Notes under the pieces: generated by a model | Seen by the model: the letters and a program-made list of their open reading frames with translations, nothing else | Told to the model about the DNA's origin: nothing | Databases searched by the model: none | From: Firmicutes bacterium UBA3572 | Lineage (GTDB): Bacteria > Bacillota > Desulfotomaculia > Desulfotomaculales > Desulforudaceae | Reading direction: 5' to 3' | Assembly: GCA_002375985.1 (NCBI GenBank) | Contig: DFNH01000024.1 | Span: forward strand, 74,399-138,398 | DNA length: 64,000 nt | Program-made: the position numbers and the translations under genes | In this document: positions 32,248-41,189 of the stretch, piece by piece | How the letters are laid out: every line of letters begins with the position of its first letter | Position numbering within the stretch: position 1 is the stretch's first letter

Positions 32248-33342
32248 TTACAGCAGGGAACGCTCAAAGTTGGGGTCGCGGCTCCACGCCACCGCCTCTT
32301 CCCGGCTGATGATCCCCGCCCTATATAAATCCCGCAAGGCGGAGTCGAAAGTCTGCATACCGTAACGGCCCCCGGTCTGCATCTGCGAGACGATCTGGTG
32401 GGTCTTTCCTTCCCGGACGAGATTACGGATGGCATACGTGGCCACCATGACCTCCACGGCGGCCGCGCGCCCGGGCCGGTCGATGCGCGGCAGTAAAATT
32501 TGCGAAATCACCCCCTCGAGCACGTTGGCCAGCTGCACCTTGACCTGCTGCTGCTGGTGGGGCGGGAACACGTCGATAATTCGGTCTATAGTTTGCGCGG
32601 CACCGGAAGTGTGCAGGGTGGCCAGAACCAGGTGACCCGTCTCCGCCGCCGTGATCGCCGTGGCGATGGTCTCCAGGTCCCGCATCTCGCCCACCAGGAT
32701 GACGTCGGGGTCCTCCCGTAAGCTTGCGCGCAGGGCCGCCGCGAAGGAAAGCGAGTCCTGGCCGATCTCCCGCTGGTTCACCAGGCTTTTTTTGTGCCGG
32801 TGAACGTACTCGATGGGATCTTCGAGGGTGATGATGTGGCAGCGTTTCGTTTCGTTTATGAGGTCCACCATGGCCGCCAGCGTTGTGGTCTTGCCGCTTC
32901 CCGTAGGTCCGGTAACCAGCACCAGGCCGCGGGGCTTCTTGGCCAGCTCGCCGACCACCGCGGGCAGACCCAGTTCCGCCAGCGCCGGAATTGACGCGGG
33001 GATAAGCCGGAGCACCAGGGCCGTCGACCCCCGCTGGCGGTAAGCATTGACCCGAAAACGGCCCCCTTCCGGCAGGGCATAGGCGAAGTCTATTTCACCT
33101 GTTTGCAGGAATTGATCGTAACGGTACTGTCCCATAATTTCCCTGGCCATCGCGTCCGTCTCTGCGGCGGTTAACGGAGACTTCTTCTCCGGGGGCAACT
33201 CCAACTCGCCCCACTCCGGCGCATTTAAAGGCAAGAGCTCGCCGTACAGTCTCAAGGCCGGAGGACTGCCGGTGGTCAAGTGCACGTCAGAAGCATTCAG
33301 GCGCGCCGCCAGGGATAAGAGCTCCGGAATCCGCCAGGGCAT
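32248..33342 (-). CDS. pilT: Type IV pilus retraction ATPase PilT
   Basis: A 364-residue hexameric ATPase driving pilus retraction. It shows Walker A GPTGSGKTTTLAAM, the Asp box ITLEDPIEYVH, Walker B DVILVGEMRDLETI, the His box THLVLATLHT-like sequence (TGHLVLATLHTSGA), and the PilT-specific AIRNLVREGKTHQI near the C-terminus. It lacks the tetracysteine of PilB. Presence of PilT implies dynamic, retractable pili (twitching, adhesion or DNA uptake). Confidence 0.96.
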   Translation of the reverse strand: MPWRIPELLSLAARLNASDVHLTTGSPPALRLYGELLPLNAPEWGELELPPEKKSPLTAAETDAMAREIMGQYRYDQFLQTGEIDFAYALPEGGRFRVNAYRQRGSTALVLRLIPASIPALAELGLPAVVGELAKKPRGLVLVTGPTGSGKTTTLAAMVDLINETKRCHIITLEDPIEYVHRHKKSLVNQREIGQDSLSFAAALRASLREDPDVILVGEMRDLETIATAITAAETGHLVLATLHTSGAAQTIDRIIDVFPPHQQQQVKVQLANVLEGVISQILLPRIDRPGRAAAVEVMVATYAIRNLVREGKTHQIVSQMQTGGRYGMQTFDSALRDLYRAGIISREEAVAWSRDPNFERSLL

Positions 33343-33407
33343 ACTCTCAACTCCTCGCTAAGCCAGAGGGCCTACTTTTACGCCGAAATCCGCTCAAGAG
33401 CGAGCCT

Positions 33408-35102
33408 TTACTCCACGGCATAGGCCACGCGGATAATCTCGTCCACGGTTGTGGTGCCCGCCAGAACCTTGCGGATGCCGTCTTCCTTTAACGGCACCAT
33501 TCCTTCCCGGACCGCCTGCCGTTTGATCTCGTCCGCCGGCGCCTTGGCGTTGGCCAAAGCCTTGATCTCCCTTGTGGCCGACAACACTTCCTGGATACTC
33601 GTCCGTCCCCGGTAACCGGTATGCCCGCACGCGCCGCACCCGCGACCGCGGTGGAGAGTGAGCGGCTGGTCGTCGGGCACGCCTAGAAAAACCCGCTCCG
33701 GTGCTCCGGGCTCCACCGGGTAAGCCGTGCGGCAACGAGTACAGATGACCCTTACCAACCGCTGCGCCACCACACCCCGCACTGAGGAAGCAACCAGGAA
33801 GGGCTCGATCCCCATGTCAATCAGGCGGGTGAAAGCCGCGGCGGCATCGTTGGTATGCAAGGTAGACAACACCAGGTGGCCCGTATTAGCGGCCCGGATC
33901 GCAATTTCGGCCGTTTCCCGGTCTCGGATTTCCCCTACCATTACAATATCGGGGTCCTGGCGCAAGATCGCCCGCAAGCCGACCGCAAATGTCAAGCCGG
34001 CTTTAGGGGCCACACCCGTCTGATTAATGCCTGGCAGCGAGTACTCAACCGGGTCCTCGATGGTGATAATGTTTTTCTCCGGTCTGTTCAGCTCGTTCAA
34101 AACGGCATAAAGGGTAGTGGTCTTGCCGCTGCCCGTGGGTCCCGTCAATAAAAGCATGCCGTAAGCGCCGCGAATAAGGTTTTGAAAGCGGGCCAGATTA
34201 TCCGGCGAAAAACCCAACCGGTCAAGTTTTAGAAGCGCAACACTTTTATCCAGCAAGCGAAGCACTGCCTTTTCCCCGAAGACGGTGGGCATGGTAGAAA
34301 TCCGGAGGTCAATTTCCCGGTCCGCGTGTTTTAGCTGCACCCGACCGTCTTGGGGTATTCTTTTTTCGGCGATATCCATACCCGCCATAATTTTGATTCT
34401 GGAAATAACCGCGGACTGGATGCGCGCCGGTAAACTCATCACCTCGCGCAAAACGCCGTCGATCCGGTAACGAACCCGCACCTTGTTTTCTTGCGGCTCG
34501 ATGTGAATATCACTCGCCCTTTGGTTAATTGCACCCTCAACAAGGGAGTTAACCAGACGCACCACAGGGGCGTCTACAGCTGTTACCTCTTCGGTGCGCG
34601 CAGGCAGCTCTTCCTCTGCCGGCGTGCCGGCGGCAATCTCTTGTACCGCTCTTTGCATCCCGGCGGGGCCAAAAAACCGCTCAATGGCTTCTTCTATTTC
34701 CCGCTCTGTGGCCATTACGGGGTATATGTCGTAGCCGGTCGCCACCCGCAGGTCGTCAATGACTACAACATTCAGCGGATCCGCCAGCGCGGTGATTACC
34801 CGGTTGCCTTCTTTCTTGACCGGCACCACCTTGTGGCGCCGCACCAGCGGTTCGGGAAAACTGCTAACCAGTTCAGCATCCGGCGTTATATCGGCCAAGC
34901 TCACGCGGGGAATGCCCAGTTGGTATTCCAGCACTTCAAGGATGACGTCTTCGGTCACGTACCCCAGGTCGACTAAAACCTTTCCGAGACGTTGGCCGGT
35001 CTGGCGTTGCACCCTTAAGGCCTCTTCCAGCTGCTCGCGCGTGATAAACCCACTTTCTACCAGGATATCGCCAAGAGGTCGCTGGTGCGCACTAATCGCC
35101 AC
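33408..35102 (-). CDS. pilB: Type IV pilus extension ATPase PilB with MshEN c-di-GMP-binding domain
   Basis: A 564-residue ATPase. The N-terminus has two adjacent MshEN motifs: RPLGDILVESGFITREQLEE and RLGKVLVDLGYVTEDVILEV, each followed by hydrophobic/Gln residues, the pattern known to bind cyclic-di-GMP in MshE-type ATPases. The core has Walker A GPTGSGKTTTLYAV, Walker B DIVMVGEIRDRETA and a zinc tetracysteine (CTRC and CGACG). The GTG at 35102, preceded by a run of G and correctly spaced, is preferred over the upstream frame start at 35150. Confidence 0.95.
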   Translation of the reverse strand: MAISAHQRPLGDILVESGFITREQLEEALRVQRQTGQRLGKVLVDLGYVTEDVILEVLEYQLGIPRVSLADITPDAELVSSFPEPLVRRHKVVPVKKEGNRVITALADPLNVVVIDDLRVATGYDIYPVMATEREIEEAIERFFGPAGMQRAVQEIAAGTPAEEELPARTEEVTAVDAPVVRLVNSLVEGAINQRASDIHIEPQENKVRVRYRIDGVLREVMSLPARIQSAVISRIKIMAGMDIAEKRIPQDGRVQLKHADREIDLRISTMPTVFGEKAVLRLLDKSVALLKLDRLGFSPDNLARFQNLIRGAYGMLLLTGPTGSGKTTTLYAVLNELNRPEKNIITIEDPVEYSLPGINQTGVAPKAGLTFAVGLRAILRQDPDIVMVGEIRDRETAEIAIRAANTGHLVLSTLHTNDAAAAFTRLIDMGIEPFLVASSVRGVVAQRLVRVICTRCRTAYPVEPGAPERVFLGVPDDQPLTLHRGRGCGACGHTGYRGRTSIQEVLSATREIKALANAKAPADEIKRQAVREGMVPLKEDGIRKVLAGTTTVDEIIRVAYAVE

Positions 35103-35293
35103 CGGGCAACCCCCCCCTCTGACAAGACAATAGTTTCCCGGAAAGTTCAACCCCCGCCGCCCCTGTTAATATTGATCTTAACACAGCACAAGGATTTGCT
35201 CCACATTGATTAGGAGGCCATAGAGGTTTGAGCCCCAAAAACATCCCTGCACTGCCGATCGGGTAGCTCCGGGACTTCAGGCCCACGATCAGC

Positions 35294-35812
35294 TCACGGG
35301 TCAAGATAGTTTCGCTCCTTGAGATAGTTCAGAATCAGCCGGACGGTTTCCGCCGGCGTGTGTTTCCCGGTATCTATGGTGAGTTCAGCCACGTCGTAAG
35401 CGCCCGCCCGCGCCTGCAGGAGTTCGTCAATGCGACCACGGACGTCTCCGTGCAGCAAAGGGCGGTTTTCTTTCCGCCGCACGCGGTCGTAGATGACCGC
35501 GGGATCGGCCGTAAGGGCGATCAACACCCCGCCGGCACGCAGGTTCCGAACGTTATCCGGATCGAGCACAATCCCCCCGCCGGTGGCCACGACCAGCCCC
35601 TGCGGTGCGGCCAGTTTCCGGCACAAAAGCGTCTCCTCGGATCGAAAACGGATCTCCCCGTCTTCCTTGAAGATCCGGCTGACCGGTTTTCCCACCAGCC
35701 GCTCGATCTCGGCGTCGGTGTCCATAAAAGGCCGATCCAGCACGCGGGCCAGGCGCCGCCCGATCGTCGACTTTCCAGTACCCATAAAACCGATCAGCAC
35801 TACATTGCGCAA
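35294..35812 (-). CDS. aroK: Shikimate kinase
   Basis: A 172-residue P-loop kinase phosphorylating shikimate. It shows Walker A GFMGTGKSTIG, the shikimate-binding DTDAEIERLVG and RSEETLL, and the GGGIVLD loop. The TTG at 35812 with GGGGGA upstream gives the normal N-terminus (LRNVVLIGF). An in-frame start at 35872 would add 20 non-homologous residues. It is followed by pilB after a 190-base gap and preceded by aroC. Confidence 0.94.
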   Translation of the reverse strand: MRNVVLIGFMGTGKSTIGRRLARVLDRPFMDTDAEIERLVGKPVSRIFKEDGEIRFRSEETLLCRKLAAPQGLVVATGGGIVLDPDNVRNLRAGGVLIALTADPAVIYDRVRRKENRPLLHGDVRGRIDELLQARAGAYDVAELTIDTGKHTPAETVRLILNYLKERNYLDP

Positions 35813-35872
35813 CGCGGCCGTCCCCCTTTTTTCGTTCGCCGGTCCCCGGTCAGCACACGGTATGCTTAACAA

Positions 35873-37045
35873 TCAGTCGCCCGCCGGGCCTCCGTTGATC
35901 CTTTCCAGGTAACGCCGGTAATTATCAAGGAATTCTTCCAGGCTGTCGCCGCCGAACTTCTCCAGGCAGGCCCGGGCCAACTCGAAGGCCACTACGGCCT
36001 CGCCGATCACGGCCGCGGCCGGAACGGCACAGATATCCGAACGTTCGAAGGCCGCCTCGGCGGGAAGGCGGGTAAGCAAATCCACACTCTTGAGCGGACG
36101 GCGCAGCGTGGGAATCGGCTTCATGGCCGCGCGGACGACGATCGTTTCGCCGTTGGTCACCCCGCCCTCAATACCGCCGGCCCGGTTGGTAAGGCGGTAA
36201 AAGCCGCGTTTATCAGCATGGTAGATCTCGTCCTGGACCTCGGAACCGGGCAGGGCCGCCCCCGCAAACCCCAAGCCGACCTCCACCCCCTTAATGGCCT
36301 GGATGCTCATCAACGCCCCGGCCAGGCGCCCGTCAAGCCGCCGGTCCCACTGGCTGTACGAACCAAGACCGGGGGGCACACCGTAAGCCCGGATTTCAAA
36401 CACGCCGCCCAGGGAATCACCCTCATCGCGGATGCGGTCGATCTGTTCCACCATGCGCAGGCTGGCCACCGCGTCCGGGCACATGACCCTGGACTCCGCC
36501 GCCCGCGCCTGCAGGACATCCGGTGGCAGATCAGGAATGGCGGCCTCCACTTTACCGATCCGGACCACCAGCCCCAGAATCGTAACGCCCATTTCCTCCA
36601 GCAGGCGACGGGCCAGACTGCCGGCCGCCACCCGGGCGGCCGTCTCCCGGGCGCTCGCCCGCTCCAGCACGTTCCGGACGTCCCGGTGCCCGTACTTCAG
36701 GGCGCCGGCCAAGTCGGCGTGCCCGGGACGGGGGCGGGTTACCACGTGGTCACCGGTGTACGCTCCCGGCCTGGGGTCCATAGTTTTGGCCCAGTTCTCC
36801 CAGTCCCGGTTTTCAATCTGCAGGCAGACGGGACTACCCAGCGTCTTGCCGCCGCGAACACCGGCCAGAATCCGCACCCGGTCCTGCTCGATCGTCATCC
36901 GCCGGCCGCGTCCGTAACCCTGTTGGCGCCGGGACAGGTGCCGGTTTATGTAGTCGGCTTCGATCGGCAGTCCGGCCGGCAGCCCCTCCACGATGGTGGT
37001 CAAGGCCGGCCCGTGGGATTCACCGGCGGTCAGGTAACGCAACAA
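35873..37045 (-). CDS. aroC: Chorismate synthase
   Basis: A 390-residue FMN-dependent enzyme converting EPSP to chorismate. It begins MLRYLTAGESHGPALTTIVEGLPAG. The family signatures GYGRGRRMTIEQDRVRILAGVRGGKTLGSPV, RPGHADLAGALKYGHRDVRNVLERASARET and GGIEGGVTNGE are all present. It sits between aroE and aroK in the pilus-shikimate cluster. Confidence 0.97.
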   Translation of the reverse strand: MLRYLTAGESHGPALTTIVEGLPAGLPIEADYINRHLSRRQQGYGRGRRMTIEQDRVRILAGVRGGKTLGSPVCLQIENRDWENWAKTMDPRPGAYTGDHVVTRPRPGHADLAGALKYGHRDVRNVLERASARETAARVAAGSLARRLLEEMGVTILGLVVRIGKVEAAIPDLPPDVLQARAAESRVMCPDAVASLRMVEQIDRIRDEGDSLGGVFEIRAYGVPPGLGSYSQWDRRLDGRLAGALMSIQAIKGVEVGLGFAGAALPGSEVQDEIYHADKRGFYRLTNRAGGIEGGVTNGETIVVRAAMKPIPTLRRPLKSVDLLTRLPAEAAFERSDICAVPAAAVIGEAVVAFELARACLEKFGGDSLEEFLDNYRRYLERINGGPAGD

Positions 37046-37064
37046 GTTTAAACACCCCGGTCTC

Positions 37065-37934
37065 TTAGCGTTTCAGGCAGGACCAAAGGGCCTGCCGCAT
37101 AGTTTCTAACGGTGCTTCTTCCCCCGTCCACAGTTCGAAGGCGACGGCCCCCTGATGCAAAAGCATGCCGAGCCCGTTCGCTGTTTGGGCACCGGCCCCG
37201 CGGGCCATTTGCAGAAAGGAGGTCTCGGGGGGGTTGTATACCAGATCATACACCAAATGATTGGCGGATATCCACGCCGCCGGCACCGGCGGGCGGTCGT
37301 GCACGGCGGGGTGCATACCCAGGGAGGTGGTCTGGACCACCAGGCAGGCCCGGTCAAAAGCCGACCGGGCCTGCGGGTCGGCCGTTTCTAACGCGTCCCA
37401 GCCGTAGGCCGCGGCCGGCACCCCCTGCTCCCTGACCAGGGCCGCCAGTCGGGCGGCCCGCCCCCGGGTGCGGTTGAAAACGATCAGTTCCCGGACGCCG
37501 TGCAGGGCTAAAGCCACCGCCACCGCCCGCGCCCCCCCGCCCGCGCCGAGGATGACCGCCGCTTCACCGCGGGGGTCCCGGCCGGCCTCCCGGACGGCGC
37601 GGATAAACCCGTAGCCGTCGGTATTGTGGCCCACCAGGCGCCCCTGCATGTTCACGATGGTGTTTACGGCCCCGATCAATCGGGCCTCCCGGGTAATCTC
37701 GTCCAGGTGGGACAGCACCCGTTCCTTGTGCGGTACCGTGACGTTGGCACCGACGAAATCAAGGGCCCTTAGAGCCGCCACCGCCGCCTCGAGCCGCTCC
37801 GGCGGCACCGGTGCGGCCAGGTAGACACAGTTTACCTGTGCGGCCCGAAAGGCGGCATTCTGCATGACCGGTGAAAAACTGTGGTGCACCGGATACCCGA
37901 GCAGCACTACCGCGCGGGTACTAGCGTCGATCAT
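37065..37934 (-). CDS. aroE: Shikimate dehydrogenase
   Basis: A 289-residue NADPH-dependent enzyme reducing 3-dehydroshikimate. It shows the substrate motif GYPVHHSFSPVMQNAAF, the catalytic lysine in NVTVPHKERVL, and the Rossmann motif VILGAGGGARAVAVAL. The ATG at 37934 has GGAGG seven bases upstream and starts at the usual place. The longer frame to 37994 only overlaps yqeG. The overlap with yqeG is 14 bases. Confidence 0.95.
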   Translation of the reverse strand: MIDASTRAVVLLGYPVHHSFSPVMQNAAFRAAQVNCVYLAAPVPPERLEAAVAALRALDFVGANVTVPHKERVLSHLDEITREARLIGAVNTIVNMQGRLVGHNTDGYGFIRAVREAGRDPRGEAAVILGAGGGARAVAVALALHGVRELIVFNRTRGRAARLAALVREQGVPAAAYGWDALETADPQARSAFDRACLVVQTTSLGMHPAVHDRPPVPAAWISANHLVYDLVYNPPETSFLQMARGAGAQTANGLGMLLHQGAVAFELWTGEEAPLETMRQALWSCLKR

Positions 37935-38457
37935 GGTCTGGCCTCCGGCTGAAACCATGACTTTTCCAAATACGCGGAAGCAACAGTTTCTCAAATTGCC
38001 TGCTGAACAGGGTGGTACCGATGAATTCCTTACCCGGTAACGGGTTGATCAAAATGGTGAAAAGGCCGAGGCGGTTGCCGCCGAAGATGTCGGTGAAGAC
38101 CTGATCACCAACCACCGCCGTTTCCCGGCGGCTGACATTCATCATTTCCATCGCCAGGAGAAAAGGTTTACGGCGGGGTTTAACGGCCCGGAAAACGGCC
38201 GGGATACCGTGCGCTTTGGCCGCTTCTTCGGCTGCGGGGTGCCGGTTGTTGGACACGATGGCGATCTTAAAATCCTTGGCCCGCAGCCCGTCCATCCACG
38301 CCAGCAACTCGGGCGGAAAGGTCAGCTGCCCCCGTTCCACAATGGTATTGTCCAGGTCGAAGATCAAACCGCGAATCCCCTGCCGCCGCAGGTACTCGGG
38401 GTCAAGATCATAAATCGATGGAACGTACAAGTTGGGGAAAAACAGACGGCGCAGCAA
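37921..38457 (-). CDS. yqeG: YqeG family HAD-type phosphatase
   Basis: A 178-residue HAD phosphatase with motif I FDLDNTIVER, motif II IAIVSNNRHP and motif III/IV KPRRKPFLLAM ... VVGDQVFTDIFGGN. It matches YqeG, probably a lipid- or nucleotide-type phosphatase; its precise substrate is not known. It is the first gene upstream of aroE in this operon, the standard location of yqeG in Firmicutes. Confidence 0.9.
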   Translation of the reverse strand: MLRRLFFPNLYVPSIYDLDPEYLRRQGIRGLIFDLDNTIVERGQLTFPPELLAWMDGLRAKDFKIAIVSNNRHPAAEEAAKAHGIPAVFRAVKPRRKPFLLAMEMMNVSRRETAVVGDQVFTDIFGGNRLGLFTILINPLPGKEFIGTTLFSRQFEKLLLPRIWKSHGFSRRPDHDRR

Positions 38458-38479
38458 TAGGTCAAAACCTCCCCGCTTT

Positions 38480-39586
38480 TCAGCGCAGGCCGAAACGGAC
38501 GGTGATCATATCCGCCAGCCCGGCCACGTCATCCGGATCGTAAACCGGTAGATCCAGTTCGGGCAGCCCCGAACCGACCAGGGCAAACAGCCCCCGGGGG
38601 TTACCGGGCCAGTTCTTCTCCGAACGCACCAGGATCTTCGGATAGCCCAGGTGTTTGTAACCCTCGACAATGACCAAGTCCAGACCCTGGAAATGAGACG
38701 CAATTTCCTCCAGAGACGGTTCGGCCGGCAACTCCCGGAACAGGGCCAACCCCCCGGGCGTGGCTATGGCCGACACCTCGGCCCCAGCCCGGGCGTGCTG
38801 CCACGAATCCTTTCCGGAGACGTCCAGATCGGCACCGTGCGGGCAGTGCTTGACCGTACCCACCCGGTAGCCCCGCTCCTTCAACACCCGCACCAACCCG
38901 GCCACCAGCCGGGTCTTGCCGGAATCCGAACTGCCCACCACGCAGACAAGCGGCGGCATACCGGGTACCGGGTGCTCCGGGGGCCAAACCCCGTTTGGCC
39001 GGGCTATAAGCTCGGCCCGGGCCAGGTCACCCGGATGGTTGACGTTGAAAAAAATGTCCCCCGGTTGGGCTAAGCCGGCAAAATCCTCTTCCACGTAATT
39101 TACCCGCACCCGGGCGAACAAATCCATTACCTTCAGGCGGCCCGCCGCCAGACAGTCTTCAATTACCGGGAGACACGACCTGGCGTAGGCCGCAAATAGC
39201 GGCTCCGGGTGCTTGCCGGCCTTGGGTACCGCACAGTCGTAACCCCAGGCTTTTTCGGTCACCTGCCGGGCCAGTCTTCCGTTTACAAAAGGCATATCGC
39301 ACGCCACAATAAACGTGTGGTCATATGCGGCATAGGTTAGCGCGGCGTGAATGCCGCTCAAGGGACCACGCCCGGGGATCAGGTCCCGGTAAACCGGGAA
39401 TCCCAGGGTCGCATACTTTTCGGGCTCGTTTGCCACGATCAGTACTTCTTCGAAGTGGGCCGCGAGTTCCTCCAGAATGCGCGCGATCATCGGCCGTCCG
39501 CCCACTTCCAAGAAGGCTTTATGGATCTTCATACGGGAATTTTTGCCCCCGGCCAGTACGGCCGCGGAAAACGGACGCCGTTCCAA
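38480..39586 (-). CDS. mobAB: MobA-MobB fusion for molybdopterin guanine dinucleotide synthesis
   Basis: A 368-residue fusion. Residues 1-190 are MobA (AAVLAGGKNSRMKIHKAFLEV, VACDMPFVNG), the guanylyltransferase that attaches GMP to molybdopterin. Residues 200-368 are MobB, a P-loop GTPase (VCVVGSSDSGKTRLVAGLV, TVKHCPHGADLD). The TTG at 39586, preceded by GGGAGGGG, is preferred over the TTG at 39601. Fusion is less common than separate genes. The cofactor would serve Mo/W enzymes such as formate dehydrogenase, in line with the tungstate transporter in the window. Confidence 0.93.
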   Translation of the reverse strand: MERRPFSAAVLAGGKNSRMKIHKAFLEVGGRPMIARILEELAAHFEEVLIVANEPEKYATLGFPVYRDLIPGRGPLSGIHAALTYAAYDHTFIVACDMPFVNGRLARQVTEKAWGYDCAVPKAGKHPEPLFAAYARSCLPVIEDCLAAGRLKVMDLFARVRVNYVEEDFAGLAQPGDIFFNVNHPGDLARAELIARPNGVWPPEHPVPGMPPLVCVVGSSDSGKTRLVAGLVRVLKERGYRVGTVKHCPHGADLDVSGKDSWQHARAGAEVSAIATPGGLALFRELPAEPSLEEIASHFQGLDLVIVEGYKHLGYPKILVRSEKNWPGNPRGLFALVGSGLPELDLPVYDPDDVAGLADMITVRFGLR

Positions 39587-39785
39587 ATGCGCCCCTCCCA
39601 AGGTACCAGACTACAGCTATTCACCTTTTACTTCGCGTTTACTTCGCGGCCGCCGTCCGTTTTTCCTGCCAGTCACCGGCCCGACCGCTGGGAATCAAAA
39701 AGCCATAGAAAAGCGGCACACTTCGGCACCCAGCCGCATAAGCTTTAAGTGCACCCTTTTGTAACGAAGAAACGGAGGAATGCCG

Positions 39786-40493
39786 ATGCTCCCCGCGGTA
39801 CTCGGTGTTGGTCTGGTTTCGCTAATCAACGGTGTCCTGTTGCTGCTCTCGTACATTACCAACAATTCCTTCCCGCAGCCCCTCTCCCGTCAAGAAGAAA
39901 AAGAATACGTGCAGCGTATGCTGGCGGGCGACGAAGACGCCCGGAACGCCCTTACCGAACACAACCTGCGCCTGGTGGCCCACATCATCAAAAAGTACGA
40001 CCGCGCCGGTGAAGACCTGGACGACCTGATCTCCATCGGCACCATCGGTCTCATTAAGGCCATCGACACTTTCAACCCGGCCAAGGGAGCCCGTCTGGCC
40101 ACCTACGCCGCGCGCTGCATCGAGAATGAAATCCTGATGCACCTGCGGACGCTAAAAAAAGCCCGGTTTGAAGTCTCGCTCCAGGACCCAATCGGGATCG
40201 ACAAGGAGGGCAACGAAATCACGTTGACGGACATCCTGGGTACCAACCCGGAGATCGTGGAAGAACAGGTGGAGAATCACTTTGAACAGCGCCGGCTTTG
40301 GGATAAACTATGCCGTCTCTCCCGGCGGGAGAAGAAGGTGCTGGCCCTGCGCTTCGGGTTGCTGGACGGCACCCGTCAGACCCAGCAGGAGATCGCCAAA
40401 AGCCTGGGTATTTCCCGAAGCTATGTCTCCCGTATCGAAAAGCGCGCGCTGCATAAGCTGACCAAGGAACTCTCTATCGACGCGGCGCACTGA
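39786..40493 (+). CDS. sigK: RNA polymerase sporulation sigma factor SigK (pro-form)
   Basis: A 235-residue sigma-70-family factor for late mother-cell gene expression. The hydrophobic N-terminus MLPAVLGVGLVSLINGVLLLLSYITNNSFPQPLS is the pro-sequence removed by SpoIVFB, ending at the conserved NNxFPQPL. Sigma regions 2 (DLDDLISIGTIGLIKAIDTFNPAKG) and 4 (QQEIAKSLGISRSYVSRIEKRAL) follow. The second ATG is chosen because GGAGG is spaced seven bases from it; the first ATG (39780) is too close. The gene is continuous, with no skin-type insertion. Confidence 0.95.
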   Translation: MLPAVLGVGLVSLINGVLLLLSYITNNSFPQPLSRQEEKEYVQRMLAGDEDARNALTEHNLRLVAHIIKKYDRAGEDLDDLISIGTIGLIKAIDTFNPAKGARLATYAARCIENEILMHLRTLKKARFEVSLQDPIGIDKEGNEITLTDILGTNPEIVEEQVENHFEQRRLWDKLCRLSRREKKVLALRFGLLDGTRQTQQEIAKSLGISRSYVSRIEKRALHKLTKELSIDAAH

Positions 40494-40576
40494 CCGCCGT
40501 GCTGCCAGGTTCTTCCCCCGTACACACAATGCACGGGTAGGAATAGACAACAAGTCGGGGGAGGGGGTTTTGTCAT

Positions 40577-40690
40577 TTGCCCGTGGATAGGCTGTTGCAG
40601 CAAATCTGGCTGGGCATCAAAAAGATCGACAACCGGCTGCCCGCTCAGGAAGAGCACACCAGAGCGCGGTCACCCTGGGCTTCGCGCTAG
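40577..40690 (+). CDS. Possible small protein downstream of sigK
   Basis: A 37-codon frame (in-frame starts TTG 40577 and GTG 40583) reads VDRLLQQIWLGIKKIDNRLP then a basic tail. A very strong purine site (GGGGGAGGGGG) precedes it by nine bases. No family is recognised. The 3' end overlaps the convergent membrane-protein gene by four bases. It could be a cotranscribed sporulation peptide or chance. Confidence 0.25.
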   Translation: MPVDRLLQQIWLGIKKIDNRLPAQEEHTRARSPWASR

Positions 40691-41016
40691 AATAAGTTCG
40701 TCAGTAGGCGGGCAATGCCCACCGCGATGAATTCGATCATCAGGATGCCGACCCCGAAAACCAGAATCACGACGGCCATCGGCATCCAGGTCTTGAGATA
40801 CGGTTTCAGCCTTTCCGTTTCCGCGTAGCACCGCCTGCAGAGCCAAACCGGGACGTGCTCTCCCCTCCGCTGTTCGACCAACACGCAGCGGCCCTCATCC
40901 GGATGGATCCGGCAGGAACACCGAGTACAGGTCTGTACCTCCAAGGACAACTCGCCGCAGCGGGACGGGCTCCGGAAGTCGGTCTTGTCGCCACCGTGGG
41001 AATATTCCTTGATCAC
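40687..41016 (-). CDS. Zinc-ribbon-like small membrane protein
   Basis: A 109-residue protein with three cysteine pairs (CTRCSC, then a single Cys, then CRRC) in the N-terminal half, resembling a zinc ribbon. One long or two short C-terminal membrane helices follow (MPMAVVILVFGVGILMIEFIAVGIARLL). The start is a GTG at 41016. No specific family is recognised. It is convergent with sigK and divergent from the malic enzyme gene. Confidence 0.6.
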   Translation of the reverse strand: MIKEYSHGGDKTDFRSPSRCGELSLEVQTCTRCSCRIHPDEGRCVLVEQRRGEHVPVWLCRRCYAETERLKPYLKTWMPMAVVILVFGVGILMIEFIAVGIARLLTNLF

Positions 41017-41155
41017 GCGCTTGCACTCCCTGCATCGGAGATAAAAACACTTCGTTTATGTGTTCCGTGCCGCCCCGTCCGTTTCCTCCCGAAAAACATT
41101 AATGGTTGCCTCGGTTCCCCCGCAGGAATGCGACATTTTACGGCGAATGCCTTTC

Positions 41156-41170
41156 TGTATACCGTATACA
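41156..41170. promoter_or_regulatory. Palindromic operator upstream of the malic enzyme
   Basis: TGTATACCGTATACA is a perfect 15-base inverted repeat with a central base, ending six bases before the GGAGGTG ribosome site. It resembles GntR-family operators. A bound regulator would block transcription or initiation. Confidence 0.6.
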
Positions 41171-41189
41171 TTAAACCGGAGGTGAAGCC

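Noticed and set aside
36218..37051. 277-codon plus-strand open frame
   Set aside because: Antisense shadow of aroC with no recognisable domain.
39700..39780. Sigma-E-like promoter upstream of sigK
   Set aside because: CATAAGCT is only a partial -10 match and no -35 element was convincing.
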